Source: Adineta ricciae (Eukaryota > Rotifera > Eurotatoria > Adinetida > Adinetidae). Taken from it: a stretch of DNA of 64,000 bases. The stretch is taken from NCBI GenBank assembly GCA_905250025.1, contig CAJNOJ010000116.1, positions 245,173 through 309,172 of the forward strand. Reading direction: 5' to 3'. Position 1 is the stretch's first letter. Each line of letters begins with the position of its first letter. Positions 23,370-37,222 of this stretch are shown in pieces. The position numbers were made by a program, and so were the translations under genes. The notes under the pieces are model-generated. The model did not search any database and was not told the origin of the DNA. It saw only the letters and a list, made by a program, of their open reading frames with translations.

Positions 23370-24026
23370 CATATCTTTCCGCTTTTGCTTGCCTTCATTT
23401 TCTTCTCCTTTTTCGATGCTAAACAAAGAAAAATATCTTATACTTGACTTGCTCTTTTATTCTTCTTATACGCAAATCGATTGAAGAAAAAAAAGTCACG
23501 CGTATATCCGTTGGAAAGCTGCGTATTTATTTCGAATAAAACTTCTCGCGTTCTATCCCCGGGCGAACATCTATCTGATTTATGAACGACATTTTTGGAT
23601 GAATGAAGTGTACTAGAAAATTCACGTTCCATGAAGTAAAAAGATCTCATTTGAATTGGATGCAGGTTCGTGCACTTTCGCAACGATTCTCGCACGACAA
23701 GAAATATTAGTTAACTTGGCAACTGACATCAATTTATCTGATTATTGGTTTCTCTTTTTCGTTGCAATCAGTTCAAAAGCAGTTACTTGTTCGAGAGAAA
23801 CGTACTCGATGATAGGCAGAGGAAAATACGTCAGTGTGATTAAGTACGTTCGTGTCTTTCTTCTTCACCGAATATTGATGTAGACGTCTAGAGGTTTTAA
23901 ACTGAGGACTTTTTATTTCTGAACAAGGAAAAAACTCATTTGTTTATAGATGTGAATGCGTTCGACTATGTCTCTCTCCATTTCATAAATTGTTCTCGTA
24001 AACCAAGAACACGATTATCTAATTGA
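23370..24026. other. Convergent spacer, four-pass protein / TFIIE beta
   Basis: About 650 bp between two converging genes. It should contain both 3' UTRs. No coding sequence is supported; an open frame at 23438-23695 on the minus strand has no recognisable features. Confidence 0.5.
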
Positions 24027-25716
24027 TTATTTCTTATTCGCCATTTGCGTATAATCCTGAAAGAATACATAGAACGAGTTTCGCTGATTTCTACTCAATG
24101 TGTATGTTTACTTCGAGCTGATGAGCAACATGTTGATTGTGTTTCATTGTGTCGGGACGACGACCGCCACGTTTCGCTTTGGGTGCCAATTCCTAGAATA
24201 TTGGAATGTATAGCTTTCACTATATTGAGATTATCGATTGGAATTTACCATTGGTCGTGGCGCATTCTTTGTCAAGACGCGATGTCCTTGGTTCTTAAGA
24301 AACTCTGCAATCATCTTGTCATCTAAGCCTTCAACTGAAATACGCCTCCACGATTCGATAAACTCTGGAAGAAAGCCCATGATGAAACCGAGTTAAGCGA
24401 CCTTTAGTTTTCCTAGATGGATTTACCTGGATTAACTTGCAGGTCATAGGCACGATCAGTGTAAAATAGAATTTCTCGTTTATTATTCGTGACTTTCACC
24501 ACGTCTTTACTTTTAATTAAGCTCTAGAAATGCAAACCAAATTAATATATCTTTTGTCTGATTGCGTGCCGTTTGTGTTTACTTCAATGAATAAGTCCGC
24601 TCTGTTTGATGGAATGGTTTCTCGAACATCGTCAACCGTTACCGCTCCTTCACATTTTTCGTGTCGCGATTTGAGAAGATTAAGAAGAGAGGTCTTTTTT
24701 GGAGCTTTTAAATCGAGAGGGGGTTTATATACAAATTTATTCACATCATCGACTGGTTCAACATATATTTTTGGATTGGTTAAAAGAGCCTAAAGAAGAA
24801 TCTGGTCAACCATGATGACTATCATGGAAATGCACTTACATCTGAAGCAAGCCAATGTTTGTCTGATGAATCGATCGTTACGCCAGCTTCTTCGACTATT
24901 TCTTCTAATGTTACAGATTCGGTTTGTCCACTTAAATAACGTTCCTATAGAGAGAAAAAAGTCATTAATCATAATTTCTCAGTCTATTTATTTCAGCATA
25001 TCTCCAAAATTCTTTTCCCAGTCATCTCTCTTGTTCTGAATGTTCCTCGCACGTTCATTTCCTATTCCTACTTACAGATGCATCCGTTGTATTAAAAACT
25101 ACAGCAATCCCTAATGAACGGTGAATGTCATCTGAAAGGAAGCATATTTCGAAAACTAGAACGCACTTGCAAGAGAATGGAGTGACATATGGCATTTATA
25201 GTCAAATGCAAATCACATCTGATATCATGAAAAGTTTTCACAAGAATAAATTCACTATTATCACTTAAGAGGCTTTTGATTAAGCATGACTTTGAGTAAA
25301 AGAGAAAAATTCCAGGTAAATATGCGTGTGCATTGTTGAGATGAAGTTTCAAAACGAGGTGATCCATGCACTTGTTCGGAAAATCTTCGAACTTACTTGT
25401 AATTTGAGTACGATTTTCGTTAAAGTCAAATTTCTCAGTTTTGAACCAGATGATGACGACTGAAAATCGCTCGAGAAGTCTAGAATATGAAATGAACACG
25501 AATGAATCTTCCTATAGATCGATAAAATGATCAGTACTCACCTGACAATGTTTTAGGTCGAGGAAGTGCTGATTTTGATCGGTTAGCTTTTTGTGTGGAT
25601 GGTTTGTCAGTTTTTTGCCGTTTCTCTGCTGACGCAAGAAATGCAGCTTCGTCTGCCTGTCGTTTAATAAACTTTTCCCGTTCTTTAAACAATGCTGCCG
25701 AGGACGACGACGCCAT
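24027..25716 (-). CDS. GTF2E2: Transcription initiation factor IIE subunit beta
   Basis: Small subunit of TFIIE, which recruits and regulates TFIIH at RNA polymerase II promoters. Eight exons (25542-25716, 25076-25131, 24840-24944, 24583-24789, 24427-24523, 24249-24364, 24112-24192, 24027-24056) give 288 aa; human has 291. The basic N-terminus MASSSSAALFKEREKFIKRQ is followed by two winged helices: one with SVTLEEIVEEAGVTIDSSDK and WLASDALLTNPKIYV, the second with TSLLNLLKSRHEKCEGAVTV and DDVRETIPSN. The third part, EILFYTDRAYDLQVNPEFIE with SWRRISVEGLDDK, and the Lys/Arg-rich C-terminal tail with TMKHNQHVAHQLEDYTQ match the family end. Intron 1 is 410 bp and may hold an alternative exon (see findings). 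Confidence 0.93.
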
Positions 25717-26440
25717 TCTAGTTACAAATATCAAAACAATGATCTAAAAATCCACTGGATTTTAGATTAATGTATTCTTTTGGTATTTACTCAACTGAAT
25801 AAAATAACAGAAAAGATCATTGATGAACGGTAAGTATATGTTGAAATAAAGTAACAACAAAAACAAAAAAGGAACAAGGCGCTTCCGGTGAGTAGATGTT
25901 TCTACTTTCGAATATATCGAACATTTTCTAGAAATGTTCAGACATAAGAAACTTTCATGCGGTCCGGCCGATAACATGTTAATCCGTTCGAAACGATACA
26001 AATGAGGAAGAATAAAAAGCGAAAAAAAAAGGAATTAATTTCTTTTTCCTGTTTGTGTCAACGATCTCCTTGAAAGCAAACATTGAAAATGAAGCAGCGC
26101 AGCAGCCAAGATGATAAAGAAGAAGAAAACTGTTTTGTACGAAGAAAGTCACCGGCAAATTTATTTCGATGTTGTCATTTTTGGGCTTGTATGTTGTATT
26201 TGTTTTCTTTCGGCCACCGGACGCAGACGACAACGAGAAAAACAACAACAAGAACAACAACAATAAAAGCGTCGAAATGAATTAATAGAACAAGCTAGAA
26301 ATAAATGAGTGTGCCAGACACTCCAAAGAAAAGACAATCGTAACTGAAAAGTGTGTACAAGAGAGAAAAAAATATTGCTTCTACGTGTATGTATAAATAT
26401 TTTTTCTTTATATAGAAATTTTCATTCAGTCAGTTCATTA
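25717..26440. other. Spacer between TFIIE beta and Smaug
   Basis: About 720 bp, AT-rich, between two minus-strand genes. It holds the TFIIE beta promoter and Smaug 3' flank. Frames on both strands are low-complexity (Lys/Asn or Phe/Leu) and not supported. Confidence 0.5.
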
Positions 26441-29400
26441 CTATTCGGTATCTATTGAACTAGCCGAAGATGATTTCGTGGTTTGGATATCCGAAGAGTA
26501 TTTTTGTTCCATTACTTCATCAATAACTAAAATACAGTTTTCAAAAGAATAGTCTAAGGAGAAAATAAGGATCAGGATTTGCTTACCATCATCACTTATT
26601 GCAGATTCTGTTACTTGACGACATAATGTATCGAATTCTGTACTATTATGTCTTTGTTTTAAAGCAAACTCCGCATCATCAGGTTTACTATCGTTGGACG
26701 ATGATGTCGGCGTTGTTATTAAATGATTATTATTTTCATCATCTTCTACAAGAAATGAAGAAGAAGAAAGAAACAATAAAATATTTCGATGAGCAGAGAA
26801 AGAATTCTTACTAAAATAAACAGATGCTTCCTTATCCGAGAAAGATTTTTGAATAGGCGACTGAGCGATTGGATCGAGTTCAAAGAATGGCTTTAAATTA
26901 TTTGATGCCGGTTGAGAGCGTGAGAGATATTGTCGGGATGAGTAAGGTGTTGATGTACTCTGATAGGTTTTGGATTGAGATGCTATTTGCAAATGATTCG
27001 CTGATTGTTGATTTGGAATTGGATGACAGAAACGAATTCGACTCGGATCACTGAATGTTTTACATAACTTATTCTTGTCTTCGAAACGACTTTCACCATA
27101 TGGATCAATGCTTGTTTTACGTGTCAATAATTGATGTTGGTTAGCAGCTAAATAACCTCCATTAGTGCGTTGTGATGTCGACGCCACGTAATTGAATGAT
27201 GGTCGAAGACTACCACCGCCTATACCTGAACGTTCAGTAATATACGGTTGAGTTTGATGATAGGACGTTTGTTCTTGTAAGGAATGACTTGAGACAATCG
27301 ATAAATGACTATTTGCTGAAGATTGTGTCGCACCTGTCTCATCCGGTGAGTCATTGTTCGGTGTGAAAATTAGTGTAGGAGATTTTGCTGGACGCCGAAT
27401 GAAATTGATTTCATTCGGATTGGAATTATTTCCGTTTGAACTCGGCAAATCGGAATTGTGCTGTCGTGATAAGGGTATCGACGTTGATTGGTAATTTGGA
27501 TAATACGGTGCAATACTTTTGATGTTACGTATGGCTGGTTTAACTATTTGAGTCGAATTCATGTTGCCCATACTTGTTTGAGGTTTTAATTGTGGTCGCC
27601 GATTTGCCGACGATGATGAGGAGGATTGCATAGATTTATACTCAATTTTACCAGATGTTTGTAATTTATTACAGAGTGGACCACGCCAGTGTAATAATTT
27701 GTGACGTTGATCAGGAGAGAACGCTTCGTGCTTATAACAACGATCAAATAGACCAACTAAATTATTACACATATCAGATGAAACGGCTGTGGACGATGTA
27801 CTCGATGTCAATTGGTGATAAACTAGAACAAAGTTCAATATTATATAGAAACAGAAAACAACAACAGCGTTAGGTCATTATCTTGCCATCAATGATATAA
27901 ATATACATCTGAAAGTCTGCTATTTCTGAGTTGTATTCCACGAGAGTCTATCCGGAAACATTTACGTACCTTTTTCGAGCACTTGCATGATTAGCTTCGG
28001 TAGATTTTCTTCGTTATCATTATTGTTTTGATCTGTTTGTGGAGCGCGAATCGGCGTTAACATTAGATCATTTAAGTGCTGTAGAGCGGTTTTCATATCA
28101 ATTTGTTCATTATCAATATCAATAAGACATTGTTGTAATAAAACTTGTCTTTCTTTCAACTTTTTTATGTTCAATAAGATCTTTGTACAAGCACCATCAG
28201 TAATTTTGCCCTCTTTCAGTTGATCAATAGTCAAGCCCATCATTTGATCATAAGTCATTTGTGAAAAGAAGAATGCATACTTATGTAGCCGGAGATTCTT
28301 TAACCATTTTGGAACATCTTAATTGAGAAAACAAGGATAAGAAATATGTGAACAGATCTTCTCCTACCGCGCATGCCACTGTTTGGTTGAATGAATGTAT
28401 TGCGTGTGGAACCGGAAACTCCGTCAACACCTAAATATTGTGATACGCTCTCAGAATTATTGGCTGAATTGTTCATATGTGTTCGTGTTGGTCGATTGCG
28501 TAAAGAACAAAATTGACGTAAACGATTGTTATTGGCATTGTTCTCTGTTGCATTTATATCTGAATAGGATTTGTCCGTGGATGTAAATAGATTTCGTGAG
28601 TATAAATGTGCTGAAGGCTCTTCTTCATCTTCGTCACTGATGGTTAGTGTGGGTCGACCTTGCTGATGTGAGTAAGTGGAATTTTGATGTCGAAAATCTG
28701 AATAGTAGGAATAATGCGATGGTGCAGGTGCACTTAGAACGGCTGTCAGTGGTACGAATGATGGACGAACTGTAGTCGTTTGTTCGGGTGTCGGTGATGA
28801 TGACGATTTAATAACGAATTGATGGTTCGGTTGATCATCTCCTTCGTTATTCAATCCTAAATTCGCTGAATGCGAACGTCCAATCGATGAATGTTGAGAC
28901 GTTTGCGATGATAACAAATTTTGTACAGAATTTGTTAAACATGGCTCCGAGAGATCAACTCCACTATCACTTGCATCTTTACGAATCGGCTGCTGAGATA
29001 CGTTCGTATGATACGACCCTTCGGAAACAAAGTTTGCCAACAGGGACGCCGTTGTTGATGGTGGTGATATTTGTTGATAAGATCGAACAGATGAATAGCA
29101 TTGTAGAGGTTGCTGCAGACGTTGTGTTGCTAATATCTTTGAAAACGAAAAAATTTGTTTTGAACATGTTTTACGGTATTTTCTTTGCTCTGTGGGCTAA
29201 GCGAAATAATGTATATTATGACTAGGGGCTTGTAACTGACGTCACAGATAAATGAGAAAAATAAAACATGAATATTTACATCCGCAGTTTTGTTTTGAAA
29301 CCTTATGAAAGGAAATAAATGATAACCTCGAAATGTCACGTCTATTCCTATCATTATTCATCCTCTTTGCGTTAAAAGGATTATTTTGACTGGAAAATTT

Positions 29401-30010
29401 TTATTGACATATCATACCTCATCTGTGTTTTCATTGCTATTTGGCTTTCCTGATGTTGCTAATGCGCTCAATTGTGGAATGTCAAATAAAAACTTTTGTA
29501 AACTCGGATGCTTTTGAATAAAAAATTTCATCTGTTGACAGTAATGTATCAGTTGTTGTTCTGTACATGAAAAATTCGATGGATTAGCTAATTTCGAATC
29601 GAGATACACAAACACATCTCGATATGCTTCGAGTAATTTGTCATTAGCCGCTGTTGTTGACACTAATGGTAGATAAAGAAGAAGAGTCGAAATGATTTTA
29701 TCATCCGGATCCGATAAGAGACAAGCAAGAATAGCTAAACGAGACGAAGAACTTTGTTCGTTAGTTTTATTTACTTTTCTCGATATTTACCAGGTGCGTT
29801 CGCTTGGTGAACTGTATGATGAAACATGTCGTTGTTTTCGACCTGACTATTCATTTGACATAAAAATTGCGAAAGAAAATATCGATACGGCATCGAGAGT
29901 TTCTTCGTTAGATCCACTGAAGCATACATCTGCTCGAATGCTGTCCATTTATCGAACTGTTGTTGAACATGACTGAATTGCTCTTGGAATTTCTCCGAGA
30001 AGTTGAACAT
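26441..30010 (-). CDS. SAMD4: Smaug/SAMD4 mRNA-binding translational regulator
   Basis: RNA-binding repressor that recognises CNGG stem-loops through its SAM domain and recruits deadenylation. Seven exons (29791-30010, 29418-29662, 28368-29136, 27970-28317, 26812-27822, 26587-26745, 26441-26526) give 945 aa. Residues 1-155 correspond to the conserved N-terminal SSR regions (KFQEQFSHVQQQFDKWTAFE). After a Ser/Gln-rich linker, the SAM domain begins at residue 412 with DVPKWLKNLRLHKY and includes FSQMTYDQMMGLT and the basic KKLKERQVLLQQ helix; LNDLMLTPIRAP follows. The PHAT-like region (CNNLVGLFDRCYKHEAFSPD) starts near residue 545. The C-terminus FDTLCRQVTESAISDD matches the conserved end of vertebrate Smaug. 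The ATG at 30010 gives the family-like start; an in-frame ATG at 30055 would add 15 residues. Confidence 0.92.
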
Positions 30011-31847
30011 ATTACAATCTTCCGATGAAGTTTTGTCTCGACTTTTAGTAAACATCAATGTATATACACACAAGTAACATACAAAACACTAGAAAATGTG
30101 ATTTTTGAGCAAAAACATCATCTGCAATATAAAGAGGAAAAAATATATATCATATCAGTCTGTTTTATCGATCGATTTCATATCTAATATGCATTACCTT
30201 ATTGCACTAACTATCAAGAGACAGTCTGATCTTATATACCGTTTTTTTCTACCCTACCACTTTATAAAGACCTACTTTTCTTCTTTTTTTCTCTCTCTCT
30301 CTCTCTTTCTTTCTTCTTGCTTGATAGACTAATCGAGGCAGACATTCTGTCGTTCATAGAAGTAAATAGAGGAAAAAATGAGAAAAAATAGAAAAATCTA
30401 TGCGCCAAAGGCTGACTTTACATTGTTGACCAACAAAAGTCATGTCTAACGTTCTTTCTCTCTCTCTCTCGTTCCCTTTCTCTCTTCCGTTTTCTTTCTC
30501 TTTTTCTTCTATAGATTTTTAGACAAATATATTGCGCACTATTAGAACAACGTTTGCACCAACGACAAAGTTTATCCCACCCATGATTATTCACAATATT
30601 TTCCGTCCTGTTCTGCAAAATATCCTAAGAACGACACGCATTTTTTTTCTACCTGCTCATATTTCTTTTTACTCGGGTTCTACCAAAATACATTTCTTTA
30701 GTTAATTTTATGACACATAAAGGTATACATGTTCACGAAGATTTTGTAAGTCAGATATATCACAATTAGTAATAAGACAAGAAAAACATTTCAGGGCAAA
30801 TATAGTCATGTCATATTGTTGATTCACTCGATACCTACAGGAGAAAAGAGTATTCGGAGCATGCCGAGAAGTGAGAAGATATTCATTAGGAAACGCACGA
30901 TATACGCACCTACGAACTCATTGTTGAAGAGTTATGGAATATGCGCATAAGTAAAACAAAACTCATTCTGCAAAGAATATTAAATGATGAAAGAAGAAAA
31001 ACGCAATTTCTATAGAAGGAAGAAAAGAAATTTCCCTTTGGCTCACACATTGAAAAAGAAAATGACGATCATCGGATGATCATTGGCAAATATTTCGTCA
31101 TATCGGAAAATTACCATTGATTCTTAGGAAAGTATTGAACACGAAAATTTTCTTTCGATAAAAAAATGTTTTTCGGTTGTGAAGGAAAAAAAAAATTCTC
31201 CAGTGAATTGCCATTCCAGATGGCGGTCGTAGTTGGTACTCTATCGATTATTTGCTCTTCGGCAAAAGCAATGTTCTATTGTGAAGAAAGCCATGCATGT
31301 CGTCCTAAATGAAGAGTTGCTTATGAAATATTAAATGAGTTAACAGAAAGCAGTGACATTTCCTTAATGTAAGATTCCTGACATGTTGTCAAGGAAAGAG
31401 AAAGAACAGAGAAGAAGAAAAAAATGCATTATTTTAATTTAGTATCATACGTTAATCCTCGGCAAGATATGCGTCGTTGACTTGCCTGATAAACTCGACT
31501 CGAGTTTCTCATTCTCTCTTTGTTGCATGCCCTATGTTAAACAGGAAAACGAGATTATAAATATTTATCATGTCTACTAGAAAGTCATTTGCGCTAATCT
31601 TGACGGGAAAAATCAGGTTTTTGTCGGAAAAACAAGAGGATCGAGTTTGAGATTGGTTATCATTCTCTTATCTTCTTTATTTCAATCCAGATAGTTAATC
31701 AAAGAATGTCGTTTAGCCTACCTTATGATATGAGTTGAATATAACGAAGAATATTAGATTTATTTTTTTCAAGGAATTCACAGCGAAGAAAAAAGACGCA
31801 TCTGACAGGAAGGAGTACACAGAAAAAAAAAACAACCCGTTCGTGTT
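30011..31847. other. Gene-free region between Smaug and NPC1
   Basis: About 1.8 kb with no recognisable coding exon. CT runs occur at about 30289-30306 and 30455-30470 and AG-rich tracts elsewhere. Smaug's promoter and NPC1's 3' flank must lie here. Open frames through the CT runs translate as Arg/Glu or Ser/Leu strings and are rejected. Confidence 0.55.
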
Positions 31848-34800
31848 TTATAATTTTCTTGAAGAATCACATATGTCACCTTCATCATCATTAATATTTA
31901 TTCCACTTGATAAACTAGTGTTAGTTGCACTAACTTGACGGGCTAGTTTTTCTTCATCATAAAATTCCAGTGATTGAGGACCTGGAAAGATCAAATGACA
32001 TGCGAATGTGTTGAAAATGAATTCAATGAAAATCTCCTACATACCGAAATAGCTCAATAATATCGGCAGAAATAGTAAACCGTGCATTGCTCCGACAATG
32101 ACTAAAGCGAAGTACATTCGGAAATAGAACACTTGAAACAATTGCGACTTGGCAAAAGCGAGAACTACGACGCCGCCGATTTTAGTTAATGTTATACCAC
32201 TAAACACCTAGAAGAGGAAAAGAAAGATCCTTTTTTTGTTCGATATGCACTCGAATGTGAATGGCAAGCTTACCGAACTACCCATCTCAGCTAATGCTAT
32301 TCGAGCACGGATCAATCGAGTCTCACCCGACTGAACAGCAAAATAACGTGCAATGTGAGCACAGAATTCAACTGCAATACCCACCGACTGCAAAGGAGAA
32401 CAATGAGTTCGGATGACAACATGTCATAAAATCTTACCATGACGATATTTACAACAGATACTGCGTTTAATTCAATGTGCCACAGATACATAACACCAAA
32501 CATGTCGATGATAATCATGAATACACAAAGAAGAATTAGGAATGCTGTATGAAAGTCGAAACCAAGTAAAATACATGTAACAAGAAATACAGCCGTAAAC
32601 GAATAAATCAAATTCACAATAAGATCGCGCCATATGGTCAAATATTGATCATAGAAAACATAGAATACACTGAAAAGAGGACAGATAACTAAAATGTATT
32701 TCAAGTTCAGTTAATTATGCGTTCTATGGTACGTAATGTTATCCGATCGTTAGGTAATGAACTAAGGTACCTCGTTCTCAATCGACATATAAGTCATTTG
32801 TAAGCAGAAACCTTGGTTTGAAGAGATGAAATTGAAGGAAGCGATGTTAGATTAAAAAAACAATTGTGTCTGGTTCTTTAGATATCATGAAATCATGAAG
32901 TTTGATGATAAAAACGGTTCTATGCTAAATTGACTACATATTGTACTTTAATGAGAAGAATAGTAATTAGATGCTTTGCTCTCGTACTTGTGAATATTAT
33001 AAGCATGTTTCATCAAAAAAAATCATGGACCAGTAATGTCGAGATGTCTTTGGAAACGTATCTCTCAAAGATCTGTTATTCATAAATCTGTTTTTTGTTT
33101 CCAAATAGGCTCCCACTGCGTAAACAATGCACCAGAAATATTTTATTTTCAGTTTTTTTCACAGATTGATGGTAATTCACATCGTCTTTGATGTTGATTA
33201 TTTCAAGCGGAAACTCACGCAACTCATTTATGCTTTAGCTATCTCATGTGTCACAATTAGATATTCATGACGTTTGATGGATATCGGTTCAATTAGATGT
33301 CATAGTGAGGTTGTCTGAAATATAATTACCTGTAAGGAAAGACGGGATAATCTTCGAGCTTGTTCGAATCATGGTAAGGTCGAGTTTGATTGTTTAGAAT
33401 GGTTTTGGAGATGTTTTTTGCTATCTCATTTGCACTTCTCATTGCACTGATGAAGTCTTTGGATGTTTTCAATACCGAATGAAAACCCATAAAGTAGGAT
33501 GTTTTCACTTCAGTTCGGTTAATTAATTCAACAGCATCGTGATAAGCAGCATGACCACCCTTAGGACATTTCTCTCCGGGGTTGTCAATGAGAAAATATT
33601 GAATATATCTTTGAAAATCGTCTGGCGATGGTCGTTGATTATCTTGGAATGTTATTGGACATTTCAGACATAATGTATCGTTTAACGTTGCTGGACAAAA
33701 TTCGTGCGTTTGATTGTTTATTCGACAACAGGGTGGATCATTCGTCGATTGTAACCAGTCGAAATAATCGTCAAGCCATGACGAAGGTGGTTGAGCAAGA
33801 TAATAAAGTTTCGGTTGTCTCAATGCTTCACCGATTTGTCCAAGTAAAGATGTTGAATAACAACCCGATGTTCCACAGAGTAAATCTTGTTCACGTATGT
33901 TTTTATAATCAATTGCATCTTGATTAACCACAAAATATACTGGTGGGCCAACGCTGAGATAGTTTTCTAGCCCATAGAAGTAATCTAATACGTAGGAGTC
34001 TTTTGGCATTGATAGTTTTTGATCAAGACCGATAGGTATTCGATGAATGATTGATAGCGACAAACATGTGATTGTGATAAAGATTGAAAATATAAGTGCA
34101 CGAACATAAGTGTTACCAAGAACCAATGGTGTCCAAACTTTAGTGAAGATTTGTTGTAGAATTCCTTTACTTTTTGGTTCATTCGGATTATCTGTTGGTA
34201 AAGTTGAAGATACTGGTACACAACAACAGAGATCAGGTCGATTCGAATCTTGTCGTCGAGCATCAAGTGCAAGTACCGACACGAAACATGTGATTTGAAG
34301 TAGAAAATCAATTAATACAGCCATAAATGCGTATAACGAAAAGATTTGGACAGCTGGCATTGGTGTCAATGCACCAAGAAGAAAAGCGATCGATTCACTT
34401 GACGCCGTCAGTAAGATTGATGGACCAATACGACTGATTGTTGTGGCTAAACGTATATCAATCGATGGATAATTTTCATCTTTCATATGTTCGAAATGTT
34501 GAACAATAATGAAAATATTATCTACACCAACAGCCAAGACCAGAAATGGTATAACTTCGAAGATAATTAATGTACCAGCAATACCACAATAGGAGAAAAA
34601 TCCAATCGAACTCATTACAGATAACAGAACAAAAAGAACACCGATGAATCCAACGGAGATTTTCAAATCGATTAAGCAAGTACGCCATGATCGAATATGA
34701 CCGAGTGTTAAGGTAACATAGAGAAACATGATTGTATAAGAGATACCAATGGTTAAAATATCTGATTGACTTTGTCGATTTAATTCATCTTCGATTGAAC

Positions 34801-37222
34801 GTTCAGCACTGTAATACACAGTGAAATTTGCTGTTTTGTTCCATTCTCCAGCAGCACGTAGAGATTTTTGTTCTTCTGTGAAGTTCTTCATAAAACTAAG
34901 GAAAACCTTTTCCCAAGCTTCGGCTAAAACAGATACACGTAAGGAAAACTTTCAGATTACAACGAGATGCAAACAAACCTAATTGAACTTTTTCCGGATC
35001 ATTAGAATTCTCAATAACAAGAGTAATTACTAATGCTGTTGCATTGGCATAAGCTGCATCGGAATAATTACCCAGAACCATAAACGGATTTATTGTTCCA
35101 CCAAAATCTCCGAAACACGAAAGACCCAGCGAATCATTTGTTGTTGTTGGTGCTTGTGAACAACTGATAAAATGAGTTGTATAGTCAAACCATGTAAAAA
35201 AATCATCGCCAATACGCTTATAGAGATTTTCACGCGAATTCTGAAAATATTGTAAGATCGAGAAAACTGTGCAATTCTCATTGTCAGGCTCCAGAGGCTT
35301 GAAGCAAATGTCCGACAAGTGAACCGTTCGGTTTTTCTCATGGACATCAGCTGTTAATGATAGCACTTTCGTTTGAAGATCAAGTACACGTGAAAGAAAA
35401 TCCAGTTTGAATACAGGACCAAATGTGTATTCAGCGTAAGGCGCAGGTGGGGAGAGATAATCGAATGTTTCAAACGTTTGATCATCTGGTACAATGATCA
35501 ATTGTGTTGTTCGGTAGAAAGGTCTAGAAGACAGAGAAAGTTTTCGATAGAAATTCAAAGAAAATGAATGTTACTTGAAGTGTTTATCGAAATAATCTTT
35601 TTGTTGACGAGCAATACTCGATTTAGCTGACCATAATTGAACGGGATCGGTGGTCACTTGAAATTTGATTAAACCGCTGGAAAGACCAGCGATGACAATA
35701 GTACCGGTGAGCAAAACAATGAACGGATGTTGAGCACAGAAAAGGCCAAGTCTAAAGATATCGAAGAGCTGTTTGAGAAAATTCGTTTGGCATTTCACCT
35801 ACCGAAAGAATATTCGTTCCAGATATTGTTCTGTACGACGACGAATACTAATAAGACAACCTGTTTTTTTCGTACGAACAGTTACACGTAACAGGGAAGT
35901 TTCTTCTACAATTAGAGCACGATACGTTGAAATCCAAGAACGAAATGAATTTAATTTACCTGTTGGTTGTTCGATGATAATTGTTGGACGCTTTCGAAAT
36001 GTAGGCAAAATAACCATGGTTCCATGAAATACAATTAAAAGAAATACAGTACATATTACAGCAATGACAACCCAGCCATCCATATTAAATATAAGAAACT
36101 TTTTCTCGGGTACATCCGGTGGTAACGGTCGGCACGATTTCAAACAGTCCTAATGTCAAACGTTTATTTCATTATCAATCATCCGGAAAGTCTTCATGTT
36201 TGCACAAGACTTACTAGACAACCACAGGCAGTTTTATTTTCATACTGTGTTATTAGCGGTTCATTACACAGAAACGTTGTCTGGTTAAAATAGGTTTCAC
36301 TTTTTGTTGTATCATTTTGAAATAGAATATAAATAGGAAATGGTACAGCAGGATTGTCAACGCCTAAATATTGCATAAACGATTCTTTTGTACATTTATC
36401 GTACGGACGACCGCACATGGTATCGAGTGAGTGTTGATTTCCGCCGGGATATAAGACATCTCTAGAAAATGTGCAACGTTACATATCGATTGAGAAAAGA
36501 AAGTCATCACAGGTTACTGACCGACACGAATCAAGAATACGTTGAGCAAAATCGTCAGCAACTGTATAATTAATCGATTCAACAGTAATACGTCCCGGAT
36601 ATTTTTCACTGGTACCCGTTTCAACAACACTCAGATAATTACTCTGATTAGCAGCACACGTCATAGCACAGAACAACGAACGAAAATTGTAGTAACAAGA
36701 TGGACAGCGACCTAACATCAGTTTTGCCATACCAAATTGATCCGCCATCGTCGCTATTTGTTCCGATGAACAACAAGTGTAGGTATCATTTTGTCCTAAA
36801 TAAAGTAGACGATACATTTCTGAAAAATGCAATCAGAAATTTTTCCTCAACAGTAAATGTCAACGGATGTTTGACATGCTAGATTTCTTTGACAGATACC
36901 CATTATTGATGTCTATCCTATTTGTCATTTAGTTGTGAAGCTAGACAAATCTTACTTACCATTATAGACCATTCCGCAAGCTGTTTCTAATGTTTGTAAA
37001 GCGATTTCATCTGTCAATAATTTTGCAGTACCATTGTATTCACAGTTTGTAAGCTTGCCTTTAGAATTTCTTCCACATTGGTCATACCAAATGCAATGGC
37101 CATCCTTAATCCAAAATGAAACCAGTTTATAGATGAGAAGATTCACAAAGATATTCATTTCATACCTCAGCAACAATGTGATACAAGAAGAAACAAAAGA
37201 TAAATATAGAAAATTTTAACAT
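31848..37222 (-). CDS. NPC1: Niemann-Pick C1 cholesterol transporter
   Basis: Multipass late-endosomal/lysosomal protein that exports cholesterol received from NPC2. Twelve exons (37166-37222, 36960-37104, 36522-36819, 36215-36461, 35803-36149, 35575-35751, 34979-35523, 33330-34923, 32438-32669, 32274-32387, 32045-32207, 31848-31981) give 1350 aa (human 1278). Signal peptide [20 protein letters not shown]-terminal sterol-binding domain with [34 protein letters not shown]; first TM after [25 protein letters not shown] and [13 protein letters not shown] are family signatures. The sterol-sensing domain runs through [47 protein letters not shown]. The final TM block holds NMVMS-type [14 protein letters not shown]. 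The C-terminus ends DICDSSRKL and lacks the LLNF dileucine-type lysosomal signal of human NPC1. Intron 8 (660 bp) is the longest. Confidence 0.97.

Noticed and set aside
25128-25499. 123-codon minus-strand frame inside TFIIE beta intron 1
   Set aside because: The frame is out of register with the flanking TFIIE exons and shows no domain. Exon 1 and the exon at 25131 join in exact phase across it.
30418-30618. Arg/Glu-rich frame over a CT run upstream of Smaug
   Set aside because: Translation of simple sequence (GA)n; no support as a protein.
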